Shown here: positions 1 to 6,475 of the stretch, one piece after another
How positions within the stretch are numbered: position 1 is the first letter of the stretch
How the letters are laid out: every line of letters begins with the position of its first letter
Source of the DNA: JAFGJU01 sp964570935
Lineage (GTDB): Bacteria; Eisenbacteria; RBG-16-71-46; JAFGJU01
DNA: 13,699 nucleotides
Direction: 5' to 3'
Assembly: GCA_964570935.1 (NCBI GenBank)
Contig: CAZMZP010000099.1
Span: 1-13,699 of the forward strand
Made by a program: the position numbers and the translations under genes
Notes under the pieces: generated by a model
Databases searched by the model: none
What the model was told of the DNA's origin: nothing
What the model saw: only the letters and a program-made list of their open reading frames with translations

Positions 1-1
1 C

Positions 2-1522
2 GGCTGGGGCAACACGATGGCGGACCCGGACAAGAAGAAACCCGGCCCGCAGTTCACCATGATCCACATTCCGGAAGAGCATTCGCTCAGGATGCAGATT
101 CTGTCGATGCCGGAGTACGACCTCAACATGGCGCTCGGGACTGACTATCTGGGCGAGGACAAGAAGGGCTTCCTCCGGCAGGGCATGTACCGCGCGGACT
201 TGAAGGGCATGCTGGGCCTTCACTCGGGAACGAAGACTGTTACAGTGCGCGACGCTAAAGACGGTAAACTGAGGACGTTCGGCGTGTTCATGTTCGGCCT
301 CACGGCCACCGGCAAGTCCACCTGGTCGTGTCACCAGCTCGGTCTCGACCACAAGAAGGGCGAGGGAACCAGGGTCGTTCAGGACGACATCGTGTTCCTG
401 CGTGCCGACGGCAGCGCCTACGGCACGGAACAAGGCTTCTACGTAAAGACCGACGTGGACAAGGTCGAGCAGGAAGCCATGTACAGCGCGCTGAGCGACA
501 AGACCGCGCTGCTGGAGAACCTGATGGTCGAGGCCGACGGCTCGGTCAATTTCCTGGACGAACGCCTGGGCGAGAACGGCCGCGGCGTTATCAGGCGTGA
601 CCGGCTCACGGTAAGGCACGGCAGGCGCATGGTGAACATCGCTGCCAAGAGCGTAGACCTCCCTCCGCTGGAGGAGCTGGACGGCCTTGTGTTCGCGTTC
701 ATCACTCGGCGCAACACGATTCTGCCGCCGGCTCAGGAGTTGACGCCCGAGCAGGCGGTGCTGGCCTACTTGTGGGGCGAGTCCACTCACAGTTTTGCGA
801 CTGTGCCCGCGAAGGCCGGAGAAAGCGCGCGCATCGTGGGCACCGACGACTTCATCGTGGGCAGCCAGGGCCGCAAGGTGAACCGGTTCTACGAGATGAT
901 AATGACGCTGGTCGACCGTTACCCGGAAAAGATCAAATTCTTCCAGTACAACACCGGCGGTGTGGGTGAGATTATCGAGACCACGACCGACGGCGGACAG
1001 TCGAAGAAGAAACTGGTGCGGAAGGTGACGCGCATACCGATTCCTCTCATGTCAGCGATCCAGCGCGGAGACCTCCGGGGCACGAATCGCTACGAGGTGG
1101 GCAAGTTCGGCACAGGCGAGATCGTCTCATGCGCCGAGGGAGACCTCGCTCCGTACGACCCGGCGCGTTTCTACAGCCAGGAGGAAATAGCCCGCTACGC
1201 CACGGAGCTCGTCGACGGCCGTCGGAAGTTCACTGAGGAAATCGCCGCCCAGGGACTGGACCCGAGGGTGAAGAAGCTGGCCGAAGAGTCGTTCCGGGTT
1301 GCGGCGAAGAGAGCAGTGGCGCAGGGAGCCGCCGCGAGCAAGGACAAGGCAGCGGGTGAGTACGCAGCCGCTGGTGTGCCGACAGTGGTGGAATCTAAGG
1401 CGCCCGCCCGGCCGCCTCAGCCGGGTACCTCACCGGTGTTCGGGGTGCAGACCTCGAAGTGGATCACGCCGTGGGTGCCGAAGACTCGGCCGCCGAGGTC
1501 TGGCGGCGTGCGTGGAAGCTGA
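2..1522 (+). CDS. pckA: Phosphoenolpyruvate carboxykinase (ATP-type), 5' end missing
   Basis: PEP carboxykinase interconverts oxaloacetate plus ATP with PEP, CO2 and ADP in the cytosol, at the junction of gluconeogenesis and the TCA pool. Numbering is from the in-frame Met at base 17. The conserved stretch NMALGTDYLGEDKKG (37-51) leads to the P-loop GLTATGKST at 94-102, where the family usually has GLSGTGKTT. The metal-binding QDD at 122-124 stands where GDD is usual. ENGRG near 186-190 matches the family's ENTR arginine, and LPPAQELTPEQA follows at 236-247. The frame stays open upstream to the window edge (Gly-Trp-Gly-Asn-Thr precede Met17). The P-loop normally lies about 250 residues into the protein, so roughly 150 N-terminal residues are probably outside the window and base 17 is unlikely to be the true start. 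The last ~75 residues form an Ala/Pro/Lys-rich low-complexity tail. Converges on the next gene with 3 bases between stops. Family assignment is firm; the variant P-loop marks a divergent clade. Confidence 0.85.
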   Translation, partial: GWGNTMADPDKKKPGPQFTMIHIPEEHSLRMQILSMPEYDLNMALGTDYLGEDKKGFLRQGMYRADLKGMLGLHSGTKTVTVRDAKDGKLRTFGVFMFGLTATGKSTWSCHQLGLDHKKGEGTRVVQDDIVFLRADGSAYGTEQGFYVKTDVDKVEQEAMYSALSDKTALLENLMVEADGSVNFLDERLGENGRGVIRRDRLTVRHGRRMVNIAAKSVDLPPLEELDGLVFAFITRRNTILPPAQELTPEQAVLAYLWGESTHSFATVPAKAGESARIVGTDDFIVGSQGRKVNRFYEMIMTLVDRYPEKIKFFQYNTGGVGEIIETTTDGGQSKKKLVRKVTRIPIPLMSAIQRGDLRGTNRYEVGKFGTGEIVSCAEGDLAPYDPARFYSQEEIARYATELVDGRRKFTEEIAAQGLDPRVKKLAEESFRVAAKRAVAQGAAASKDKAAGEYAAAGVPTVVESKAPARPPQPGTSPVFGVQTSKWITPWVPKTRPPRSGGVRGS

Positions 1523-1525
1523 GAG

Positions 1526-2449
1526 CTACTTCTCGAACGCCCGCGCAAGCTTCTCGAGCAGCGTCTCGAGCTCAGCCTTCTCCGCGTCGTCGAGGCAGGC
1601 GAACGGAGCGTTGAATAACGTGTCCGTCGTGTCCTGGGCGGTCTGACGCACGTCGCTTCCGACGGCGGTCGCCGAATACCGCACCGGTGTGCCCTCTATC
1701 CATCCCCTGTCCAGCAGCTCCTGCAGTGCCCGAGTCGTTTCGTCCTGCGTGAATCCCCTGTGTTTCAGCTTCTCGAGGAGCGCGTCCAGACTGTCCGCCT
1801 GATTCCGCCACACGAACGTCAGAATCTCCCAGGCGTGCCCGCCTACCCCGTGCCCCTTCCAGGACGAAACGTGGCAGTCGTCGCGGTAAGCGGCGAGGTC
1901 CGAGAAATACTGGTCGAGTCTGGCGACGACGTGGGCTCCCGGTCCGGGGTCCAGATTGCGTGAGTGCTTTATGCACCAGCCGCCCAGAGGCGCAGACGGT
2001 TTGAGGCACGCTTGTACCGCGCGCTCGAGCAAGGTCGCCAATCGTTCTAGCTCTGTCAGCGGCAGCGGGGACAATCCGGCCATCGCCGCGTGAACGGCAT
2101 GCAGGAAACTGTGCGCTACAGACAAACCGGCTTTCGTGGGAGAATACTGCGCCGCCTCTGCGTCCGTAGGGTCTGCGCCTTCGCGCGACAGATATCCGGG
2201 CCGCGCGAGCGTCTCGAACCGTTCCGCGAAGAGGCGCGCAGACGTGTAAGGCCCCCGGACGCGCATTCCGGCCGCCGTCAGGGGCTCACCTCTGAACACG
2301 AGGATGTACAGCAGGTATTCCCAGGCGGGACTCCCAATGCCGCGCACCTTAGCCGCGCTTTCGACGGCGGGCCGGTACCCGTTGTACAGAGCAATGAAAG
2401 CCGTGCGCAGTATCGGCCAGAACTGAGTCTTGCCTGCCGTGCCGCTCAT
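1526..2449 (-). CDS. Two-winged-helix protein, putative MarR-like regulator
   Basis: 307-residue soluble protein with no signal peptide. The order is an N-terminal helical stretch (WPILRTAFIALYNGYRPAVE, 11-30), a first likely winged-helix unit (about 41-112, ending in a YSPTKAG wing), a central His/Arg/Asp-rich helical segment (158-193, with KHSRNLDPG and DQYFSDLAAYRDDCH), and a second winged-helix unit (about 205-266: AWEILTFVW, then LLEKLKHRGFTQDETTRAL, then LLDRGWIE and a YSATAVG wing). This matches the general look of MarR-like proteins with duplicated DNA-binding folds. I recognise the type but know no established function for it. The polar central segment could be a ligand or metal pocket (inference). 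It begins 19 bases after the ammonia-lyase stop, with a modest AAAGGG ribosome site, so it is probably co-transcribed with that gene and may regulate it. Confidence 0.65.
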   Translation of the reverse strand: MSGTAGKTQFWPILRTAFIALYNGYRPAVESAAKVRGIGSPAWEYLLYILVFRGEPLTAAGMRVRGPYTSARLFAERFETLARPGYLSREGADPTDAEAAQYSPTKAGLSVAHSFLHAVHAAMAGLSPLPLTELERLATLLERAVQACLKPSAPLGGWCIKHSRNLDPGPGAHVVARLDQYFSDLAAYRDDCHVSSWKGHGVGGHAWEILTFVWRNQADSLDALLEKLKHRGFTQDETTRALQELLDRGWIEGTPVRYSATAVGSDVRQTAQDTTDTLFNAPFACLDDAEKAELETLLEKLARAFEK

Positions 2450-2468
2450 GCCGGCGCCCTTTCGCCTG

Positions 2469-3992
2469 CTATTCCAGGCTTCCTACGGCCTTCTCCACTT
2501 CCTCCAGGATCTCGCACGACTTGACGAGCGCCTTCATCTTGTCGTGGTCCGGATAAAGCGGCCTGTCTTCGCCGAGGTGCTCGACGTGCCTGCGTATGAC
2601 CTTGCGCGCCGTCTCGACGCCCAGGCCCGGAGTGAACTCTCTGAAGTCGAGCCCCTGGGCAGCGCACATGAAAGCGATCCCGAGGACGCCGTAGGCGTTG
2701 TCCATAATCTGGTGATTCTTGATGGCCGTGTTCATGCCCATGGAGACAAAGTCCTCCTGGTCCGCCGCGGCCGGAATGGACTGGATGCTGGCGGGCATGG
2801 ACAGGATTCTCTGCTCCACGATGAGGGTGTCTGCGGTGTACTGGCTGAGCATCATGCCGGACATCATGCCCGCGCCCTTGCTCAGGAACGCAGGCAGCCC
2901 GACGCTCAAGTTCGGGTTCGTCAGACGGTTCAAGCGCCTTTCCGACAGCACGCACACCATCGTGATTGCGGCGCTCGCCATGTCCATCGGAAGTGACACG
3001 GGCGAACCCTGGAAATTGGCGCCGGTCAGCGTCAGCTTGTACTCGGGCAGGAAGATGGGGTTGTCGGCGACGCCGTTGAGCTCGATCTCCACCTGGGTCT
3101 TCGCGAACGCGAGGGCGTCGTGAGCCGCGCCGATGACCTGAGGCGAGGACCGCATCGAGTAGGCGTCCTGCACTTTCATCTTGTGCTTGCCGGAGAGAAG
3201 GTAGCTTCCCTCTATGCACTTCATGATGGCCTTGGTGGACCTGACGGCGCCAGGGAACCCCCTGGCCTCATGAAGCCGCACGTCGTAGGGTCTCAAGTTC
3301 GCGTACAACGCCTCGAGCGTCATTGCGCAGGCGATGTCAGCCTGCGTGAGCCACCGGTTCATGTCGTACAACTGGATAGCGCTCATCGCGGTCAACAGGT
3401 TGGAGCCGTTGATGCAGGCGAGGCCGTCTCGGGCCTTGAGTCCCGGTATGGGGATGCCGGCCCTCTCGAACGCGACCCTTCCGGGAAGCCGCTCGCCCTT
3501 GTAGAAGGCCTCTCCCTCTCCCATCATGAGAAGAGCTATCTGTGACATGGGGGCCAGGTCGCCGCAAGCGCCGACGGAACCCTTCTGCGCGACGACGGGG
3601 GTGACGCTCTTGTTGAGCATCTCCACCAGGGTCATGGTGATTTCGGGACGGCAGCCCGAGTTGCCGTGGGCGTGCACGTTGACTCTGCCCGTCATGGCTC
3701 CGCGCACGTACTCGATGGGAGCCGGGTCGCCTATGCCGGCGGCGTGGTTGTATATGAGATAACGCTGAAACTGTTCGACCTGCTCGTCGGTGAGGACGAT
3801 TTCGGAGAACTCGCCTATGCCGGTGTTGACGCCGTACATTATTTCACGGGCGACGATCTTCTCCTCGAGCATGGCGCGGCAGACCTTGATCCTGTCCAGT
3901 GCCGCAGGGTGAAGCTCAACCTGCTCGCCGTGCCTGGCAACGCGCACCATCTTCCCTAGCGTCAGCCCTGACCCATCCAGAACGATCGCCAT
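2469..3992 (-). CDS. hutH: Histidine/aromatic amino acid ammonia-lyase, MIO family, Ala-Cys-Gly variant
   Basis: 507 residues, the full length for bacterial histidine ammonia-lyase, which eliminates ammonia from L-histidine to give urocanate in a cytosolic homotetramer. The positions line up with Pseudomonas putida HAL: Tyr53 in MYGVNTGIG, His83 in IYNHAAGIG, the cofactor triad at 142-144, Asn195 in LACINGSN, and then Gln275, Tyr278 and Arg281 in VQDAYSMR. Asn311, Phe327 and Glu413 (in DQEDFVSMG) follow. The MIO triad is Ala-Cys-Gly (codons GCT TGC GGC, bases 3561-3569), not Ala-Ser-Gly. Glu413 favours HAL over phenylalanine or tyrosine ammonia-lyase, which lack this Glu. The Asn-His pair at 82-83 replaces the usual Ser-His, and Phe415 replaces His, so the substrate is not certain; tyrosine lyase or aminomutase activity is possible. 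No other hut gene is in the window. The start is supported by AAGGAG seven bases upstream of the ATG. Confidence 0.88.
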   Translation of the reverse strand: MAIVLDGSGLTLGKMVRVARHGEQVELHPAALDRIKVCRAMLEEKIVAREIMYGVNTGIGEFSEIVLTDEQVEQFQRYLIYNHAAGIGDPAPIEYVRGAMTGRVNVHAHGNSGCRPEITMTLVEMLNKSVTPVVAQKGSVGACGDLAPMSQIALLMMGEGEAFYKGERLPGRVAFERAGIPIPGLKARDGLACINGSNLLTAMSAIQLYDMNRWLTQADIACAMTLEALYANLRPYDVRLHEARGFPGAVRSTKAIMKCIEGSYLLSGKHKMKVQDAYSMRSSPQVIGAAHDALAFAKTQVEIELNGVADNPIFLPEYKLTLTGANFQGSPVSLPMDMASAAITMVCVLSERRLNRLTNPNLSVGLPAFLSKGAGMMSGMMLSQYTADTLIVEQRILSMPASIQSIPAAADQEDFVSMGMNTAIKNHQIMDNAYGVLGIAFMCAAQGLDFREFTPGLGVETARKVIRRHVEHLGEDRPLYPDHDKMKALVKSCEILEEVEKAVGSLE

Positions 3993-4014
3993 TTTCCACT
4001 CCTTGTTCCTGTAT

Positions 4015-4025
4015 CTGATTATCAG
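4015..4025 (-). promoter_or_regulatory. Palindrome over a candidate -10 box of the ammonia-lyase gene
   Basis: The 11-base palindrome CTGATTATCAG lies 22 bases upstream of the ammonia-lyase ATG. On the minus strand it contains GATAAT (4018-4023), a five-of-six match to a sigma70-type -10 box. Its spacing would give a short leader that still contains the AAGGAG ribosome site. No convincing -35 hexamer lies 17 bases further upstream. A regulator binding the palindrome would block the promoter. The candidate binder is the two-winged-helix protein encoded downstream (inference). Confidence 0.3.
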
Positions 4026-4131
4026 TCAGTGCGTTTCGGGCGCGACCCGGTCGCCCTGCCTGGCCGGGCAACTCCGACGAAATCCGGACAATCATAGCAC
4101 GCAGGAGGCTCGGCCGCAACGTGAAGGCGCC

Positions 4132-4620
4132 TCAGAAACCCACCTGCACCGCGGCTACCCAGCCGCAGTCTCGGGCCCCGCCACGCGGTCCGACCACGAG
4201 GTGAAGAGCGGACCCTCCGGCCTGTCCCACGCCCGAAGAGTCGGCACCCGCGCCCCTGACGTTGAGGTAGCCGGTCAGGAGAGAGGCCAGCCCGCAGCCA
4301 GCGAGCGCAATCGAGTAACCCTCGGGGTCGTTGTCTTCGCCGGCGAAGGCGAAGCTGGCAGCAGCCGCGGCGATGGAAGCGGTCCCGAGCACGACTCCGA
4401 ACATGCCGTGCCCCCGGTCCGGTTTCCCGGCAGCGAGGGCGGCGCCGTTGGCGATGGTCGCGCCCACGTTGACAGCCAGCGCTCCTGCCGCCAGCCAAAT
4501 CACGGGGCCCCCCTCCATCGCGGTGGGCTCACTGTCCGCCAGCGCGGGCCGCGGCAGGCACGAAACGGTCGTCAGACAGAGCAGCAGGACGCACAAGACG
4601 TTCTGAACCTTGGTCGCCAT
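4132..4620 (-). CDS. Small exported Gly/Ala-rich hypothetical protein
   Basis: 162 residues starting at the ATG at 4620, with a GGGAG ribosome site nine bases upstream. The N-terminus is a signal sequence: MATK, a hydrophobic core (8-19), then Cys21 and a PALA site at 25-28. Signal peptidase I cleavage after Ala28 is the simplest reading. Cys21 follows Thr-Val-Ser, a poor lipobox. Three hydrophobic small-residue stretches follow (about 39-63, 73-94 and 101-120). The tail (138-162) has alternating hydrophobic residues and ends in phenylalanine, reminiscent of the last strand of an outer-membrane protein, though the hydrophobic segments look more like membrane helices. Cysteines at 109 and 152 could pair. 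No known family recognised. It starts 38 bases after rarD, probably in the same transcript. Confidence 0.6.
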   Translation of the reverse strand: MATKVQNVLCVLLLCLTTVSCLPRPALADSEPTAMEGGPVIWLAAGALAVNVGATIANGAALAAGKPDRGHGMFGVVLGTASIAAAAASFAFAGEDNDPEGYSIALAGCGLASLLTGYLNVRGAGADSSGVGQAGGSALHLVVGPRGGARDCGWVAAVQVGF

Positions 4621-4658
4621 AAAGCTTCTCCCGGGGTTCCGGCGCGACCGCCCCCCTC

Positions 4659-5549
4659 TCATGTGGGCGTGGGCTCGCAGACGGCGACACGGCGTCTGGC
4701 CACGAAAACATCGACCGTGTAAATGGCGAGCGAAGCCCACACCAGGGCAAACCCGATTGCCCTGAACTGCGGCAGTTTCTCGCCGTACAGTGCCACGCCC
4801 AGTATCAACTGGCAAGTCGGGCTGAGGTACTGAAGAAACCCGAGGTTCGTGAGAGTAATCCGCCTGGCGGCGGACGCGAAGAAAAGCAACGGCATCGGCG
4901 TCACGACGCCCGCCATGACGAGCAGGAACGTGACGAAGGCGCTCGCGTGGCCGAAGGCCGCGTGCCCGTTCCTCTCGAGATAGAGCAGGAAAACCAGCGC
5001 CGGAACGAACAGCAGCACGACTTCCAGGGAGAGCCCCTCCAGCGAGCTCAACACGGCGATCTTCCTCAAGTAGCCGTAGAACCCGAACGACACGGCCAGG
5101 ACCAGCGCGATCCACGGGAACACTCCGTACCCCACGGTGAGGACCACGACCGCGATTCCGACCAGCGCTATCGAGATCCACTGCCACCGGCGCGGCCTCT
5201 CCCTCAGAAACCCGATGCCCAGGAGCACGCTCACCAGGGGGTTGATGAAGTAGCCCAGGCTCGCGTCCAGTATGTGCCCGCCGTTCACGGCCCATATGAA
5301 GATGTACCAGTTGAGGAAGAGAATGCCCCCGGTCAGCATGAAGATCAGCACGATCCCGGGACTGAGCTTGCTGAGTAGACCGCGCACGCGCTTCCGGTAC
5401 ACCAGGAGCGCGAGCAGGAAGAACAGAGACCAGATGGTGCGGTGACACAGGATCTCTTCGGGGCGGACTGACTGCAGGGCCTTCCAGTAAATGGGGAAAA
5501 GACCCCAGAGGCCGTACGCCACGATTCCGTAGAGAACGCCCTTGCTCAT
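4659..5549 (-). CDS. rarD: EamA/RarD-family transporter
   Basis: 296-residue inner-membrane protein built almost entirely of hydrophobic helices, with about ten transmembrane segments, the usual size and topology for RarD in the drug/metabolite transporter superfamily. The N-terminus MSKGVLYGIVAYGLWGLFPIYWK and the following PEEILCHRTIWS are characteristic of RarD. So is ILFLNWYIFIWAVNGGHILDASLGYFINPL (positions 76-105, quoted here only by its ends: ILFLNWYIF and LGYFINPL), as is the later TNLGFLQYLSPTCQLILGV. RarD was named for a chloramphenicol-sensitivity phenotype, and its true substrate is not settled; family members export amino acids and other small metabolites. Only 4 bases separate its ATG from the stop of the AMP nucleosidase gene, with GGGG in the gap, so translational coupling is likely. 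The substrate may therefore be related to purine or pentose breakdown (inference). Confidence 0.9.
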   Translation of the reverse strand: MSKGVLYGIVAYGLWGLFPIYWKALQSVRPEEILCHRTIWSLFFLLALLVYRKRVRGLLSKLSPGIVLIFMLTGGILFLNWYIFIWAVNGGHILDASLGYFINPLVSVLLGIGFLRERPRRWQWISIALVGIAVVVLTVGYGVFPWIALVLAVSFGFYGYLRKIAVLSSLEGLSLEVVLLFVPALVFLLYLERNGHAAFGHASAFVTFLLVMAGVVTPMPLLFFASAARRITLTNLGFLQYLSPTCQLILGVALYGEKLPQFRAIGFALVWASLAIYTVDVFVARRRVAVCEPTPT

Positions 5550-5553
5550 GCCC

Positions 5554-6324
5554 CTAGAACCGGAGGTGCTTCACGGTGAGCCCGTTGTTGATGAGTTCCT
5601 TGAGGGAGTCAATGCCGATTTTCAGGTGAAGCTCGGTGAACTTGTGCGTGACCTTGAGGTCGCTTTCGGCGGTCTTGATGCCTTCGGGAGTCATCGGCTG
5701 GTCCGAGACCAGCAGCAGCGCGCCCGTCGGGATCTGGTTGTAGAAGCCGGTGATGAATATGGTCGCGGTCTCCATGTCGATGGCCATGCACCGAATGCCG
5801 CGCAGATATTCCTTGAACCGCTCGTCGTGCTCCCAGACGCGGCGGTTGGTCGAGTAAACCGTGCCGGTCCAGTAGTCGAGGTCGTGGTTGCGTATTGTCG
5901 TGGAGATGGCCTTCTGCAAGTTGAAGGCGGGCAGGGCCGGGACTTCGGGAGGAAAGTAGTCGTTGGACGTGCCCTCGCCCCTGATGGCGGCGATGGGTAG
6001 AATCAGGTCTCCCAGGTCGCTCTTCTCCTTGAGGCCGCCGCACTTTCCCAGGTACAAACACGCCTTCGGCTTCACGCTGCTGAGCAGGTCCATGACCGTG
6101 GCCGCGTTCGCGCTGCCCATCCCGAAATTGACTATCGTGATGCCCTCGGCGCTGGCGCTGGGCATGGGCTTGTCTTTCCCGCAAACCTCCACGCCGTGGG
6201 CGTCCGCGAACATCTCGACGTAGTTGTTGAAGTTGACGAGCAGGATGTACTCGCCGATTCCGCCGCACGTCGTGCCGGTGTACCGGGGCAGCCAGTTTGT
6301 GACGATCTCTTCCTTTGATTTCAT
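5554..6324 (-). CDS. amn: AMP nucleosidase, short form
   Basis: 256 residues from the ATG at 6324. The enzyme hydrolyses AMP to adenine and ribose 5-phosphate in the cytosol, helping set adenylate levels and feeding purine salvage. It belongs to the nucleoside phosphorylase superfamily. Visible motifs are KEEIVTNWLPRYTG (4-17), the glycine-rich NFGMGSANAAT (66-76), LGKCGGL (92-98), RGEGTSNDYFPPEVPALPAF (115-134), AIDMETATIF (181-190) with the ribose-binding Met-Glu, and LVSDQP (205-210), whose Asp208 is the expected catalytic acid. The length matches the short AMP nucleosidases common in Bacteroidetes and other lineages, not the ~480-residue E. coli Amn with its extra regulatory domain. The frame stays open upstream, but the added residues have no family resemblance. 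There is no strong ribosome site before 6324, though the conserved N-terminus begins there. First gene of a probable amn-rarD-small protein operon. Confidence 0.9.
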   Translation of the reverse strand: MKSKEEIVTNWLPRYTGTTCGGIGEYILLVNFNNYVEMFADAHGVEVCGKDKPMPSASAEGITIVNFGMGSANAATVMDLLSSVKPKACLYLGKCGGLKEKSDLGDLILPIAAIRGEGTSNDYFPPEVPALPAFNLQKAISTTIRNHDLDYWTGTVYSTNRRVWEHDERFKEYLRGIRCMAIDMETATIFITGFYNQIPTGALLLVSDQPMTPEGIKTAESDLKVTHKFTELHLKIGIDSLKELINNGLTVKHLRF

Positions 6325-6335
6325 GTCGTTCAGGA

Positions 6336-6355
6336 TACGGTGTCCGGGCACCGTA
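6336..6355 (-). promoter_or_regulatory. Inverted repeat in the amn leader
   Basis: A 7-base inverted repeat (TACGGTG / CACCGTA) flanks a 6-base loop. It lies 11 to 31 bases upstream of the amn ATG and could be an operator or a leader hairpin. The minus-strand leader here has no obvious ribosome site and no T-run, so a terminator is unlikely. Confidence 0.3.
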
Positions 6356-6377
6356 GTCAACCACGACGCGGATACAA

Positions 6378-6408
6378 CACGGACGCGCATCCTCACGGAC
6401 GCGCGTCC
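6378..6408. repeat. Tandem direct repeat with embedded palindrome
   Basis: CACGGACGCGCATCC (6378-6392) is repeated as CACGGACGCGCGTCC (6394-6408), one mismatch, 16-base period. The second copy contains the perfect 14-base palindrome CGGACGCGCGTCCG (6396-6409). It lies between hydA and amn, upstream of the amn start, and could be a two-site operator for the amn operon. No matching promoter hexamers were found. Confidence 0.35.
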
Positions 6409-6475
6409 GATGACAACGTCCCGTGTTCCAGCGGCTGGGCGTCGCTGCGGCCCCGGCCGCCCGGGCTCTCTCCTA

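Noticed and set aside
4132..5448. Long minus-strand frame of 438 codons
   Set aside because: Its first two thirds are Arg/Gly/His-rich shadow of rarD in another frame; only the part from the ATG at 4620 looks like a real protein, and that is annotated separately.
6447..6460. Rho-independent terminator after hydA (gcggcc/ggccgc hairpin)
   Set aside because: The loop is only two bases and no T-run follows on the minus strand.
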